NCBI RefSeq assembly: GCF_014205225.1
Contig: NZ_JACHNB010000001.1
Coordinates: forward strand, 3,019,501-3,083,500
DNA: 64,000 bases
Reading direction: 5' to 3'
Source: Actinoplanes octamycinicus
Lineage (GTDB): Bacteria; Actinomycetota; Actinomycetes; Mycobacteriales; Micromonosporaceae
In this document: in pieces, positions 34,479 to 42,646 of the stretch
Numbering within the stretch: the stretch's first letter is position 1
Layout: every line of letters begins with the position of its first letter
The notes under the pieces: model-generated
Database searches by the model: none
What the model was told of the DNA's origin: nothing
Seen by the model: only the letters and a program-made list of their open reading frames with translations
Made by a program: the position numbers and the translations under genes

Positions 34479-36311
34479 TCAGCGCACCGGCTGGGCGCCC
34501 GCCCGGCGATCGTGCTTGCGCCGGTACATCGCGGCGTCCGCCTCACGCAGCAGCCGGTCCCCGTCGCCGGGCCGGCCGGAGGCCACCCCGACGCTGGCGC
34601 CCACGGTCAGCCAGTGCCCGCCGATCAGCATCGGCTCGGCGACCACCGCGGCGATCCGCTCGGCCAGCCGCGCCGCCGCGTCCGGCCCGGCGCCGCGGAG
34701 CAGCACGGCGAACTCGTCGCCGCCCAGCCGGGCGGCCACCTCGCCGGACCCGAGCAGCCCGCTCAGCCGCTCGGCGACCTGCATCAGCACCTGGTCGCCG
34801 GCGTGGTGCCCGTGCCGGTCGTTGATCGCCTTGAACCCGTCCAGGTCGATCAGCAGCATGCTGATCGCGGCCTGGCCGGTGGCGCCGGCCGCCTCGTCGA
34901 TCCGGCGCTGCAGCAGCACCCGGTTGGCCAGTCCGGTCAGCGCGTCGTGGGTGGCCTGCCGCTGCAACTCGTCGTGCAGCGCGCGGGTCTCGCTGGCGTC
35001 CCGGGCGTTGATCACCACGCCCCGGACGTTCGGGTTCTGATACAGGTCGGTGCTGATCAGATCCAGCCATCGGTACGTGCCGTCCGCGTGCTGCCAGCGC
35101 ACCTGGGCGGCCACGCTGCGGCCCGGCTCGGCGAGCCTTCGGGCCACGTGCTCGTCCACCGTCAGCAGGTCGTCCGGGTGCGTGCAGTCGTACAGCGAGG
35201 TGCCGAGCAGCTCCGCCGGGTCCCGGCCGAGTACCCGCTCGGCGGCCGGGCTGGCGTACCGCACCACGCCGTCGCGGCGCACCACGACGGTCAGGTCGGA
35301 GGTGTTCTGGACCAGCGCCCGGAACCACTCCCGCTGCTGGTCGAGCTCGGTCAGCAGCCGCTCGTTGTCACGGACCGCGGAGAGCTGGCGGCCGAGCACC
35401 AGCGTGGTGATCGCCACCGCGCCCAGCGCCACGCCCCAGGTCCGCAGGCCGGGCTCGCCGCCGTGCAGCGCACTGACCAGCAGCACCTGGGTGGCGATCA
35501 CGGCGAGGTAGGGCAGCCGGCTGGGCCGGTGCCCGGGCGCCCGGTCGCCGGCCGGGCCGGCCGGCCGGGTGTGCAGCAGCTGGAGTCGCAGCGTGCTCAG
35601 GATGACCACGCAGGGCAGGAGCTGGACCAGCGGCAGCACGCCGGGCGGCAGGGCGTCGCCGAACAGCACGCCGGCCACCGAGGCGCCCAGCGCGGTCCCG
35701 GCCACCCCGAAGCAGCCGAGCAGCCCGGCCGCCCGGGTGAACGGCGCGGTGCCACTGAAGATCAGTTTGAGCAGCCCGAACGTGATCAGCATCATCACCA
35801 CGGCGGTGGCCGCGGCGCCCCACCGGCTGGCGTCGTCCGCGCCGCCCAGCTCGTCGGCGAGCAGGAAGTACCAGAGGAAGACGGCGACGCCGGTGAGCAC
35901 GGTGGCCGCGTCCAGCCAGAGCCGCAGCCGCTGCCGGCCCTCGCCGCCGAGCGGATGCCGCAGCATCGCGCCGACCACGATCGCCATGCCGGTCACCACG
36001 AACGCGGTCTGCACGACGCTGATCCGCCCGCCGGCTCCGGCGTACACCAGAACGGTCTGGAATCCGTCGCCGAGCGCGCACGCCCCGCAGGCCACGGCCA
36101 CCGCCCGCCAGAACCGGCGAGCCGTCGCCGGGACGTCCGGGTGGGTGGCCAGCCGCGCGGCGAAACACACGTCCAGCAGGTCGATCGCCGTCTGCACGGT
36201 CCACGACGCGCCGTTGCCGCCCAGGCCGGTGAGGAAGAGCGGGAATAGCAGCAGGGTGCCGAGCAGCAGGGCGAGCAGCACCGGGTCGGCGGCGCCGGCT
36301 GGTCTGCGCAT
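34479..36311 (-). CDS. Membrane-bound PAS-GGDEF diguanylate cyclase
   Basis: Encodes 610 residues from an ATG with GGGAG six bases upstream; the frame is open beyond but without signals. About eight hydrophobic helices fill residues 10-285. A PAS domain (about 305-420, LVQNTSDLTVVVRRDGVVRYASPAAERVLG) follows, then GGDEF (about 430-600) with LTGLANRVLLQRRI, the magnesium/GTP block MLLIDLDGFKAIND and intact GGDEF near residue 532. The product-inhibition RxxD site before GGDEF is absent (GSGE), so feedback control is probably lost. No EAL domain. It makes cyclic di-GMP; orn in this window degrades the pGpG breakdown product. Confidence 0.92.
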   Translation of the reverse strand: MRRPAGAADPVLLALLLGTLLLFPLFLTGLGGNGASWTVQTAIDLLDVCFAARLATHPDVPATARRFWRAVAVACGACALGDGFQTVLVYAGAGGRISVVQTAFVVTGMAIVVGAMLRHPLGGEGRQRLRLWLDAATVLTGVAVFLWYFLLADELGGADDASRWGAAATAVVMMLITFGLLKLIFSGTAPFTRAAGLLGCFGVAGTALGASVAGVLFGDALPPGVLPLVQLLPCVVILSTLRLQLLHTRPAGPAGDRAPGHRPSRLPYLAVIATQVLLVSALHGGEPGLRTWGVALGAVAITTLVLGRQLSAVRDNERLLTELDQQREWFRALVQNTSDLTVVVRRDGVVRYASPAAERVLGRDPAELLGTSLYDCTHPDDLLTVDEHVARRLAEPGRSVAAQVRWQHADGTYRWLDLISTDLYQNPNVRGVVINARDASETRALHDELQRQATHDALTGLANRVLLQRRIDEAAGATGQAAISMLLIDLDGFKAINDRHGHHAGDQVLMQVAERLSGLLGSGEVAARLGGDEFAVLLRGAGPDAAARLAERIAAVVAEPMLIGGHWLTVGASVGVASGRPGDGDRLLREADAAMYRRKHDRRAGAQPVR

Positions 36312-36596
36312 GATCGCTCCCGTCGTGGACGCACTGTTCGGTCCGGACGGTCTGATCGGCCCCGGCGGCCGCCAGATGAGGAACTTTAAATCCGAGTTAA
36401 TCCGGACACCGATACCGCGGAAGTCGCCCATACTGGCTCGAACCGTGCCGTTGGCGGCACCGACGGCCCGGGCCGGTTCCCACGCGGGCGAAGGGGCCGG
36501 CCCGGGTCCCGCCCCCGCCGCCACCTGCGGGTGAACCCGCCCGCGCGGCGCGCCGCGTCCCCCGGCCGGCCAGCGCGGACGGATACCTTGACAGCC

Positions 36597-36920
36597 ATGA
36601 CGACGACCGCGCGCCGCACCTCGGCGCTCCGGTCGTTGCCCGCGCTCCTGGCACTGCTGCTGGCCTTCCTCGCGGCTCCCGCGACCCCGGCCACCATCGC
36701 ACCGGTCGTCCAGGGCGCCTCCGTTTCCGCCGCGGCCACGGTCTCCAGCACCGCCGCGACCACCTCCGCCGCACCGGCTCCGGCCGCTCCGGCCGAGGTC
36801 ACCGCTCCGCCCGCCGAGCCGGTCTCCGGCTGCCCGGTCACCGACCGCACGCGCGTCCTGCCCGCGCAGCGCTCGGCCGGGTCCGCGGGTTCGCGAGCGC
36901 CGCCCCGCACCGTCGCCTGA
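36597..36920 (+). CDS. Small secreted Ala/Thr-rich protein, unknown
   Basis: Encodes 107 residues. The ATG has TACCTT seven bases before it, suggesting a leaderless transcript. The N-terminus TARRTSALRSLPALLALLLAFLAAPATPA is a Sec signal peptide (given here only as its type), followed by low-complexity Ala/Thr/Pro sequence with one Cys (VSGCPVTDRTR). I recognise no domain. Similar small secreted polypeptides occur singly in many actinobacteria. The reading is moderately supported by the promoter element and signal peptide only. Confidence 0.45.
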   Translation: MTTTARRTSALRSLPALLALLLAFLAAPATPATIAPVVQGASVSAAATVSSTAATTSAAPAPAAPAEVTAPPAEPVSGCPVTDRTRVLPAQRSAGSAGSRAPPRTVA

Positions 36921-37010
36921 ACCCCGGGAACGGCCGTCCATCGGCTGTTCCCGCGGTCGTGTGCACGTGCCCGGCCAGCGGAAACCGACGAGCGGAAACG
37001 GACGAAACGC

Positions 37011-38453
37011 ATGAACATGGTCGCCGAAATGCTGATGAACGAGCCGGCCCCGGTGGCGATCTGGGGTGCCCTCTGGCTGGCCACCGTGCCGGCCATGGTG
37101 GTCCTGGCCAGTCCGGCCAAAGTTCGCAATCCGGGCCGGGCGCTGGCCGAGGCGTGGGCGTTTCTGATCGGCCGCCCGGCCCGGCCGCGGGCGGCGGCCG
37201 AGGCCGCCGCGCCGCTCGACTTCTTCGCGACCGACGCGGTCTCCGCCGAGTTCGCGGTGGAGGCGGCGGTCTCCTACCGCACGGTCGCCGCGGAGGAGGG
37301 AGCCGCTTTCCGGTACGCCGTTCCGGCCGCCCCCGCCGCACCCCTTTCCGCCGCCGCCGAATCCGTTTCCGTCGCCGTTCCGCTCTCGTCCGCCGCGGCT
37401 CTCTCATCGGTCTCATTCGATTCGGAGGAGACCGTTCCCACGAATCGGGTCATGGGCGGCGCGCCAGTTCTGAATGCGGCCATTTCCGCGGGCGTGGCGG
37501 CATCCGGCTCGCCTGTTCCGGGTGAGGCGTCACCCGGTTTCCGGTCAGCCGTCCCGGACGGCGTGGCGGGCTTCTCCGACGGCGTGGTGGGCCTCTCCGA
37601 CGGCGTGGTGGGCCTCTCGGACGGCGTGGCGGGCTTCTCCGACGGCCTGGCGGACCTCTCCGACGGCTTGCTGGGCTCCTCGGACGGACTTCCGGGTGTC
37701 GCTGCGCTTTCGAGCCGTCTGCCGGGCGGCTGGGCTGCTCCGGGCGCCGAGTGCACCTCGGGAGGCTGGGCTCCGGCCGGCAAGCGCTCGCCGGGGCGCA
37801 TGGAGCTGCTCCGCCGGATCTTCCGAGGCTCCGCTGCGCGGCGTGCGGACCGGCTCCGGGCCGAGGCCGGGGCGGTCCGGACGGTCCGCTACGCCGAGGA
37901 GGTCCGGGTCGCGGCCGAGCGCGCCGGATACGCCACCGACCGCTGGCAGGAGCACTGGGAGGCGGCCGCCGAACGGGTCGACGCGGCGTTCCGGGCCTGG
38001 CAGGCAGCCGACTCCCGGGCCCGGCGCAGCCGGCGGGCGGCGGCCTTCGGCACCCCGTACACCGCGCAGAGCCCCGCCGAGTACGCCGACCGCGAGCGCC
38101 ACCTGCACCTGGCCGTCCGGGCCGCCGCCGAGCGTGGCGAACTGCCGACCAGCGCGGTCGCCGACGCCCTGACCGGCCGGGGCGGCTGGGACGCCCGGCT
38201 GCACCCGGTCGAGCAGGAACTGGTCATCCAGCGGGCCAGCGCGGACCACCTGGAGGCGGTCTGGCAGCGCGCCGTCGAAGCCGAGGCGCTGGCCTGGCGC
38301 GACTCGCAGGCCGCCCGGCGCAACTGGCACAGCCTCTGCCAGGAGGCGATCCTGGCGGCCGCGCACGCCACCGCGGTCCGGCACCTGCTGCCCGCGGAGC
38401 CGGTCGCGGTCCTGGTCACCGGGCACCACGCTCCGGTTGCCCGGGTTGCTTGA
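37011..38453 (+). CDS. Repeat-containing membrane-associated protein, unknown function
   Basis: Encodes 480 residues. One hydrophobic segment near the N-terminus (VAIWGALWLATVPAMVVLA) is followed by low-complexity Ala/Val/Ser sequence, a 7-residue repeat DGVxGxS (about residues 183-227), a basic stretch MELLRRIFRGSAARRADRLRAEAG and a long helical region rich in Ala/Arg/Glu (about 275-470) that could be a coiled coil. No family is recognised. GC at third positions is high throughout the C-terminal half, so that part is surely coding; the middle is more degenerate. The gene is followed by a 1-kb repeat zone. Confidence 0.65.
   Translation: MNMVAEMLMNEPAPVAIWGALWLATVPAMVVLASPAKVRNPGRALAEAWAFLIGRPARPRAAAEAAAPLDFFATDAVSAEFAVEAAVSYRTVAAEEGAAFRYAVPAAPAAPLSAAAESVSVAVPLSSAAALSSVSFDSEETVPTNRVMGGAPVLNAAISAGVAASGSPVPGEASPGFRSAVPDGVAGFSDGVVGLSDGVVGLSDGVAGFSDGLADLSDGLLGSSDGLPGVAALSSRLPGGWAAPGAECTSGGWAPAGKRSPGRMELLRRIFRGSAARRADRLRAEAGAVRTVRYAEEVRVAAERAGYATDRWQEHWEAAAERVDAAFRAWQAADSRARRSRRAAAFGTPYTAQSPAEYADRERHLHLAVRAAAERGELPTSAVADALTGRGGWDARLHPVEQELVIQRASADHLEAVWQRAVEAEALAWRDSQAARRNWHSLCQEAILAAAHATAVRHLLPAEPVAVLVTGHHAPVARVA
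37558..37692 (+). repeat. 21-bp coding tandem repeat, about six copies
   Basis: GACGGCGTGGCGGGCTTCTC plus one base recurs at 37558, 37579, 37600, 37621, 37642 and 37663 with few changes, encoding DGVAGFS/DGVVGLS. Confidence 0.85.
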
Positions 38454-38460
38454 CCGTCCG

Positions 38461-38610
38461 GTGGCGCCTGACCTTCTGGTGGCGCTTGACCGTGGCGCTT
38501 GACCTTCTGGTGGCGCTTGACCGTGGCGCTTGACCTTCTGGTGGCGCTTGACCGTGGGTCTTGACCGTCTCGTAGCGCTTTGACCGTCCGGCGGCGCTTG
38601 ACCGTCCGGT
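38461..38610. repeat. Degenerate tandem repeat around GGTGGCGCTTGACC
   Basis: The core GGTGGCGCTTGACC, alternately followed by GTGGCGCTTGACC or TTCTGGTGG, recurs about eight times with spacings of about 13-34 bases. It starts directly after the stop codon of the preceding gene. No coding sequence is credible here. Confidence 0.8.
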
Positions 38611-38619
38611 GGCCCCTCG

Positions 38620-39050
38620 CTAGCTGTGCTTCGCTGCGTGTGCTCAGCTGCCTGTGCTGAGCTACCTGCGATGTGCTCCCTGCGGTCCGCTCGCTGTGGC
38701 TTGCTGCAGGTGCTGAGCTTCCTGCGGTCTGCTGCCTGCGCTTCACCAGCTGTGCTTAGCTGCCGGTGCTGAGCTTCCTGCGCTTTGTTGCCTGCGCTTC
38801 GCCAGCTGTACTCAGCTGCCTGTGCTCAGCTATCTGCGCTTTGCGGCCTGTGCTTCGCTGCGTGTGCTCAGCTTTCTGCCGTTCGCTGGCTGCGCTTCGC
38901 TAGCCGTGCTCCGCTCCCTGCGCCTTGCTGCTTGCGCTTCGCTGCGTGTGCTCTCCTGCCTGCGGTTCGCTGCCCGTGCTCAGCTGTCGGTGCCTCGCCA
39001 GCTGTGCTCAGCTGCCTGCGGTTCGCTGTCTGCGTTCCGCATCTCAGCGC
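38620..39050. repeat. About 430 bp of degenerate GCTGCCTGTGCTCAGCT-type repeats
   Basis: Variants of CTGTGCTCAGCTGCCTGCG and CTTCGCTGCGTGTGCT alternate throughout, in a diffuse period of roughly 12 and 24 bases. Several frames stay open because the units lack stops, but the translations are Cys/Leu/Ala-rich nonsense. Thymine content is higher than in the surroundings. Function unknown. Confidence 0.75.
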
Positions 39051-39213
39051 GGTGCTGCCCCAGCGCGTCGCAATCTCCGCGCGTTGTCCACATCAGCGCA
39101 TTGTCCACAGCCCGGCCTCGTCAGATCCCGCTCCCGCGCCACACTGTCTTCGGGGCGGCCCCCTGGGCGGGCGGGGAGTGGGAAGTGGCGGGCGCGGACA
39201 GGTGCGCACACTG

Positions 39214-39436
39214 CATCGACGGGCTGGTCTTCAGGATCGCCTCGGCATCGACGGGCTGATCCTCAACCGCGGCTCGGCATCGACGGGCTGGTCCTCAACC
39301 GCGCCGCGGCATCGACGGGCTGGTCCTCAACCGCGCCGCGGCATCGACGGGCTGGTCCCCAACCCCACCTCGGCATCGACCGGCGGTCCCCGCGACGGCT
39401 TCGGTATCGACCGGCTGGTCTCCATGGGTGTCTCGG
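39214..39436. repeat. 32-bp tandem repeat, about seven copies
   Basis: Units beginning CATCGACGGGCTGGTCCTCA start at 39214, 39246, 39278, 39310, 39342, 39374 and 39405. The third and fourth are identical; outer units diverge. The last unit forms the left arm of the adjoining hairpin. The repeats abut one another, so this is not a CRISPR array. Confidence 0.9.
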
Positions 39437-39467
39437 GCTTGCCGAGACACCCATGGAGACCAGCCGG
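39411..39467. repeat. Perfect 26-bp inverted repeat with 5-nt loop
   Basis: The arm at 39411-39436 (starting CCGGCTGGTCTCC) is the exact reverse complement of 39442-39467; the loop is GCTTG. It ends the 32-bp repeat array and lies 116 bp downstream of the trypsin-like protease stop on the minus strand. No T run follows on either strand, so termination is possible but not clear. Confidence 0.92.
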
Positions 39468-39582
39468 ACCCCGAGGCGCGGCTGGGCGGTGACCCGCGGC
39501 GGTGCTGGCGGCGTACCGGAAGAGGCTCTTGATCGGAGGGGTCCGCGCCCGGCCGGGGGACCGCCGGCCGGGCGCGGGCCGG

Positions 39583-40410
39583 CTACGGCTTGGTCAGCAG
39601 GCAGCCGGACTTGGTCAGGTCGATGGTGCGCGAGCTGGTCAGGCAGGTGGTGAACCAGTACGTCTGCTCGCCGTAGCTCTGGCCCTGGTAGGCGTGCGTG
39701 GTGCCGTTCGCGTCGACTTCGCACGGGTTGTTCAGGGTGCACATCTCGCCGTCGTCGTTGCCGGTGTTGTTGATGCCGACGACCTGGCCGGTGCTGGCGC
39801 TGACGATCGGGGAGCCGGAGGTGCCGTGGATGGTGTCGCAGTCCGGGTTGTAGCGGATCGAGTCGCGCCAGGTCCACTCGTCCTCGCGCAGCGTGCTGAC
39901 GAAGCTGTCGATCCGGCAGTTCCAGATCCGCTTCCAGTAGCTGGACGGGATGGCGATGCTCAGGCCGGCGGCCGGGCGGCTGGCCGCGATGGTCAGCGGG
40001 GTCGCGCCGTAGCGGCTGCTGAGCGTGGCGTAGGTGGTGGTGAGCCGGTAGAGCGTGACGTCGGTGCCGGTCATCGTGGCGTACAGGATCCGGTCCGCGC
40101 GGACCGTGCCGAGCGCGCTGCCGCTGCTGTTCAGCAGGGTGCCGGAGCGGCTGCTGCTGCGGTTCTGCAGGACGGTGCCGGCCGGGATCAGGCCACCCTC
40201 GTAGCAGTGTCCGTTGGTGAGCATCATGGCCCGGTCGGTGCTGACCGAGGTGGGGTAGCGGACCAGTGACGCGGAGCAGTTGCTCAGCGTGATGGTGGAG
40301 GCGAGGGTGGTGGCGGCCAGGGTGGCCGGCGGCGCCGCCTGGGCGGGGGCCGGGCCGGCCAGGATCGCGGTGGCGGCCGCGACGGCGGCGAGTGCGCTGC
40401 GTAGGCGCAT
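39583..40410 (-). CDS. Secreted trypsin-like serine protease (S1 family)
   Basis: Encodes 275 residues. A Sec signal peptide (LRSALAAVAAATAILAGPAPAQA) is cleaved near residue 26. The catalytic triad is readable: TNGHC (H68), TDVTLYRL (D117) and GTSGSPIV (S198). Six or more cysteines suggest disulfides. It lacks a long propeptide, unlike SGPA-type proteases, and resembles the stand-alone actinobacterial secreted peptidases. GAAGGGA lies about 11 bases before the ATG. A -35/-10 pair is visible upstream. Probably an extracellular endopeptidase; specificity is not readable with confidence. Confidence 0.92.
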   Translation of the reverse strand: MRLRSALAAVAAATAILAGPAPAQAAPPATLAATTLASTITLSNCSASLVRYPTSVSTDRAMMLTNGHCYEGGLIPAGTVLQNRSSSRSGTLLNSSGSALGTVRADRILYATMTGTDVTLYRLTTTYATLSSRYGATPLTIAASRPAAGLSIAIPSSYWKRIWNCRIDSFVSTLREDEWTWRDSIRYNPDCDTIHGTSGSPIVSASTGQVVGINNTGNDDGEMCTLNNPCEVDANGTTHAYQGQSYGEQTYWFTTCLTSSRTIDLTKSGCLLTKP

Positions 40411-40492
40411 GCGGGGGACGTCCCTTCAGCGGGGTGACCGAGCGTCCCGCCGGGTGGGCGGGGACCGTCACCGAGCGGTCAACGGTGCACGT

Positions 40493-40521
40493 ACCCTGAC
40501 ATTGGTCAAAGTCGATGTCAA
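40493..40521 (-). promoter_or_regulatory. Candidate promoter of the protease gene
   Basis: On the minus strand a consensus -35 TTGACA (plus 40516-40521) is followed after 17 bases by CAGGGT (plus 40493-40498), a weak -10. It lies about 80 bases upstream of the protease ATG. Confidence 0.4.
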
Positions 40522-40556
40522 TGGTCATGAATCTTGACCGGGAACGACCATGAAGA

Positions 40557-40588
40557 AAGCCGTAGCACCCGGTCGGGTGCTACGGCTT
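40557..40588 (-). terminator. Terminator of the DUF397 gene
   Basis: AAGCCGTAGCACCC pairs perfectly with GGGTGCTACGGCTT around the 4-nt loop GGTC; on the minus strand TTCTTCA follows. It lies about 65 bases after the DUF397 stop and insulates the protease promoter. Confidence 0.85.
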
Positions 40589-40653
40589 CCCTCACATCAT
40601 GCACCTAAGAAGTTCGGTACAACCCTTCCGTCGGTGCGAGCCGATCGGTAGGC

Positions 40654-40869
40654 TCACGAAGCGATATCGAACTCGCCGTCCTTGGCAGAGTCCACGAAGG
40701 CGGTCCACTCCGCCGTCGTGAACAAGAGAGCTGGTCCCGTCCGGTTCTTGCTGTCACGGACGGCGATTCCCTCGTCGAGGAACGCTACCTCGACGCAGTT
40801 GTTGCCGCCGTTGCCGTTGCTGCGACTGCCTTTCCGCCAGACGGCACCGTTGAGTTGGTGCGCGAGCAA
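40654..40869 (-). CDS. DUF397 small protein
   Basis: Encodes 71 residues from a TTG start with GGGAGGGAGG about eight bases upstream. The family pattern is clear: AVWRKGSRSNGNGGNNCVEVA, IAVRDSKNRTGPALLFT and EWTAFVDSAKDGEFD. DUF397 proteins accompany XRE/DUF5753 regulators in actinobacteria and are thought to act with them, as in the WhiJ-type systems that influence development and antibiotic production. Here the XRE gene lies 37 bases upstream on the same strand. Confidence 0.9.
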   Translation of the reverse strand: MLAHQLNGAVWRKGSRSNGNGGNNCVEVAFLDEGIAVRDSKNRTGPALLFTTAEWTAFVDSAKDGEFDIAS

Positions 40870-40906
40870 CTCGGCACCTCCCTCCCATAGATAGCTTCGG
40901 GAGTCG

Positions 40907-41755
40907 CTAAGCGGTGAGCAGACCCTCGATCATCTTGATGGTGGTGCGATGGTCGAGCGCCCTCGTGCTCAATCGCTCGAACTCCTGCCGGTATCGGGCA
41001 ACCTCAGGGGGCTGCTCCTCGTAATAGTCTCCCGCGAGACCTTCCAGGTAGACAACATCCGAAAGAGTGGTATCCCGGAATTCCAAAAGTGTGGCAGCCC
41101 CACCCAGGAACGGATGTTCGCCGGCGTCGAACGGCATGATTTGCAGCGATACATTCGACAATTTAGCTATTTCTATCAGGTGTTCGAGCTGCGCCTTCAT
41201 CACGTCCGGGCCGCCGACCATGCGGCGCACCGCCGCCTCGTCGACGATCGCGGCCAGCTCCAGCGGGCGGTCCCCGGTGAGCCGGCCCTGCCGGGTCAGC
41301 CGCAGCGAGATGCGCCGGTCGATGTGCTGCGGCGGATCGTTCGATCGACCGGTACTGATCAGTGCCCGCATGTACGCCTCGGTCTGCAGCAGGCCGGGCA
41401 GGATGATCGGCTCCCAGGACCGCATCGAGGTGGCGGCCGCCTCGAGCCCGACGAAGTTGCCCGGACGCATGATGTCGCGGTAGTCGGTCCACCAGGTGCG
41501 CTCCCGCGACATCCGGGCCAGCTCGACCAGCGCCTCGCGGTACGCCGGGTCCTCGACGTTGTAGAGGGTCAGTAGATCTCGGACATCGCGCGGCGTCACC
41601 GCGACCCGTGCGGTCTCGATCCGGGTGACCTTGGCGGAGTGCCATTCGAAATGCCGGGACACCTCTTGCTGGGTCAAACGCGCTGCCTCGCGGCACCGTT
41701 TGAGCTCGGCGCCGAGGCGGCGGCGACGCAGTGTCGGACCCTCAATATCGGACAC
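40907..41755 (-). CDS. XRE-family regulator with DUF5753 domain (WhiJ-type)
   Basis: Encodes 282 residues from a GTG with GGGAG seven bases upstream; earlier in-frame starts up to 41827 lack signals. The HTH (about 15-70) contains ELKRCREAARLTQQEVSRHFEW. DUF5753 (about 95-280) is recognised from FVGLEAAATSMRSWEPIILPGLLQTEAYMR and VSLQIMPFDAGEHPFLGG. It pairs with the downstream DUF397 gene, probably co-transcribed. By family knowledge such pairs respond to unknown signals. The next gene is divergent, 249 bases away, and may be a target. Confidence 0.88.
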   Translation of the reverse strand: MSDIEGPTLRRRRLGAELKRCREAARLTQQEVSRHFEWHSAKVTRIETARVAVTPRDVRDLLTLYNVEDPAYREALVELARMSRERTWWTDYRDIMRPGNFVGLEAAATSMRSWEPIILPGLLQTEAYMRALISTGRSNDPPQHIDRRISLRLTRQGRLTGDRPLELAAIVDEAAVRRMVGGPDVMKAQLEHLIEIAKLSNVSLQIMPFDAGEHPFLGGAATLLEFRDTTLSDVVYLEGLAGDYYEEQPPEVARYRQEFERLSTRALDHRTTIKMIEGLLTA

Positions 41756-42004
41756 CTGTGACTCCCTAATGGTCCCTAGGAAGCTGATGTTACGAGCGTT
41801 CCTCACCATCCAGGTACCCCCATTCATGATCGACTATTGGTGATCGTTGAACAGGTGGTGAGCAGCAGGTACTGAATAAGAAGTCTAGTACTTCTTGCAT
41901 TGACCTTGCTGTCGGGGACATGATGCTGCGGACATCGAGTTCTGTCTTCTTTGCTACACAGGCAAAATGATCATTGGAACTGGCGTCTAAGGGGCGTGGC
42001 GCAA

Positions 42005-42646
42005 GTGTTGGCTGACCAGTACTACCTGATCGCACACGAGGACCGCACCGGGCGGTCCAGGCTACATCCCCGCGCGACCGGCTTGGGATTGGCCGCCGCA
42101 TTGCTCTCCGAACTCGTGCTGGAGGGTCGCATCGGCATCAGCGAGGGAGACCTTTTCATCATTGATCAAAGGCCGCCCCGCGACGCGCTCTCGCACGACA
42201 TTCTCGATCTTCTCTGCGCCCAGTCGCACCACCGGGACGTACGGACCTGGCTGGCATTCCTGGCGCAGGACTCGGCCCTGCGGGTCGCCGAGCGCCTGAT
42301 GCGGGTCGGCGCCGTCGAGGCGGTCACCCGGCGCCGGATGCTCGGCAGCACCCAGACCCTCTACATGCCGAACACCGCCCGGCAGCGCAACGCCGCCGCC
42401 TGGGCCTCCACCCGGATCGCCAACATGCTGGTCCGCGGCATGGAGCTGAACGCGAGCGACCGGATGCTGGTCGGCATCGTGGTGGCCACCGGCCTGACCC
42501 GGCACGTCATGTACGGCTTCGAGAACTACCCGCACATCTACCACGGGTTGCCGAGCATGATCGCCTCACTCCCGAACGACCTCCGCGAGCTTGTCGAGTG
42601 CACGGAGTCGTCGGTCGGGTCGGCGCTGACGGTGGGCCGCCGGTGA
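42005..42646 (+). CDS. GPP34 (GOLPH3-like) family protein
   Basis: Encodes 213 residues. GTG 42005 has AAGGGG ten bases upstream; GTG 41996 and TTG 42008 are alternatives. The GPP34 pattern is visible: LADQYYLIAHEDRTGRSRLH, LGLAAALLSELVLEGRIGI, and the late MYGFENYPHIYHGLPSM. In eukaryotes GOLPH3 binds phosphatidylinositol-4-phosphate on Golgi membranes; the bacterial relatives are common in actinobacteria with no settled role and probably bind membranes. Its stop overlaps the start of the APC transporter gene, so the two are coupled. Confidence 0.85.
   Translation: MLADQYYLIAHEDRTGRSRLHPRATGLGLAAALLSELVLEGRIGISEGDLFIIDQRPPRDALSHDILDLLCAQSHHRDVRTWLAFLAQDSALRVAERLMRVGAVEAVTRRRMLGSTQTLYMPNTARQRNAAAWASTRIANMLVRGMELNASDRMLVGIVVATGLTRHVMYGFENYPHIYHGLPSMIASLPNDLRELVECTESSVGSALTVGRR

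Noticed and set aside
34479..36941. Longer 820-codon version of the diguanylate cyclase
   Set aside because: The extra 210 residues are Arg/Gly low-complexity and run over the promoter region and a divergent gene; ATG 36311 has a good ribosome-binding site.
39214..39436. Possible CRISPR array
   Set aside because: The 32-bp units are contiguous with no spacers, and there are no cas genes.
38785..39653. Overlapping plus-strand frames rich in Cys, Leu and Ala
   Set aside because: They are open only because the repeat units lack stop codons; no start signals and no codon bias.
39263..40528. 421-codon minus-strand frame including the protease region
   Set aside because: Out of frame with the protease, which has a full catalytic triad and signal peptide.
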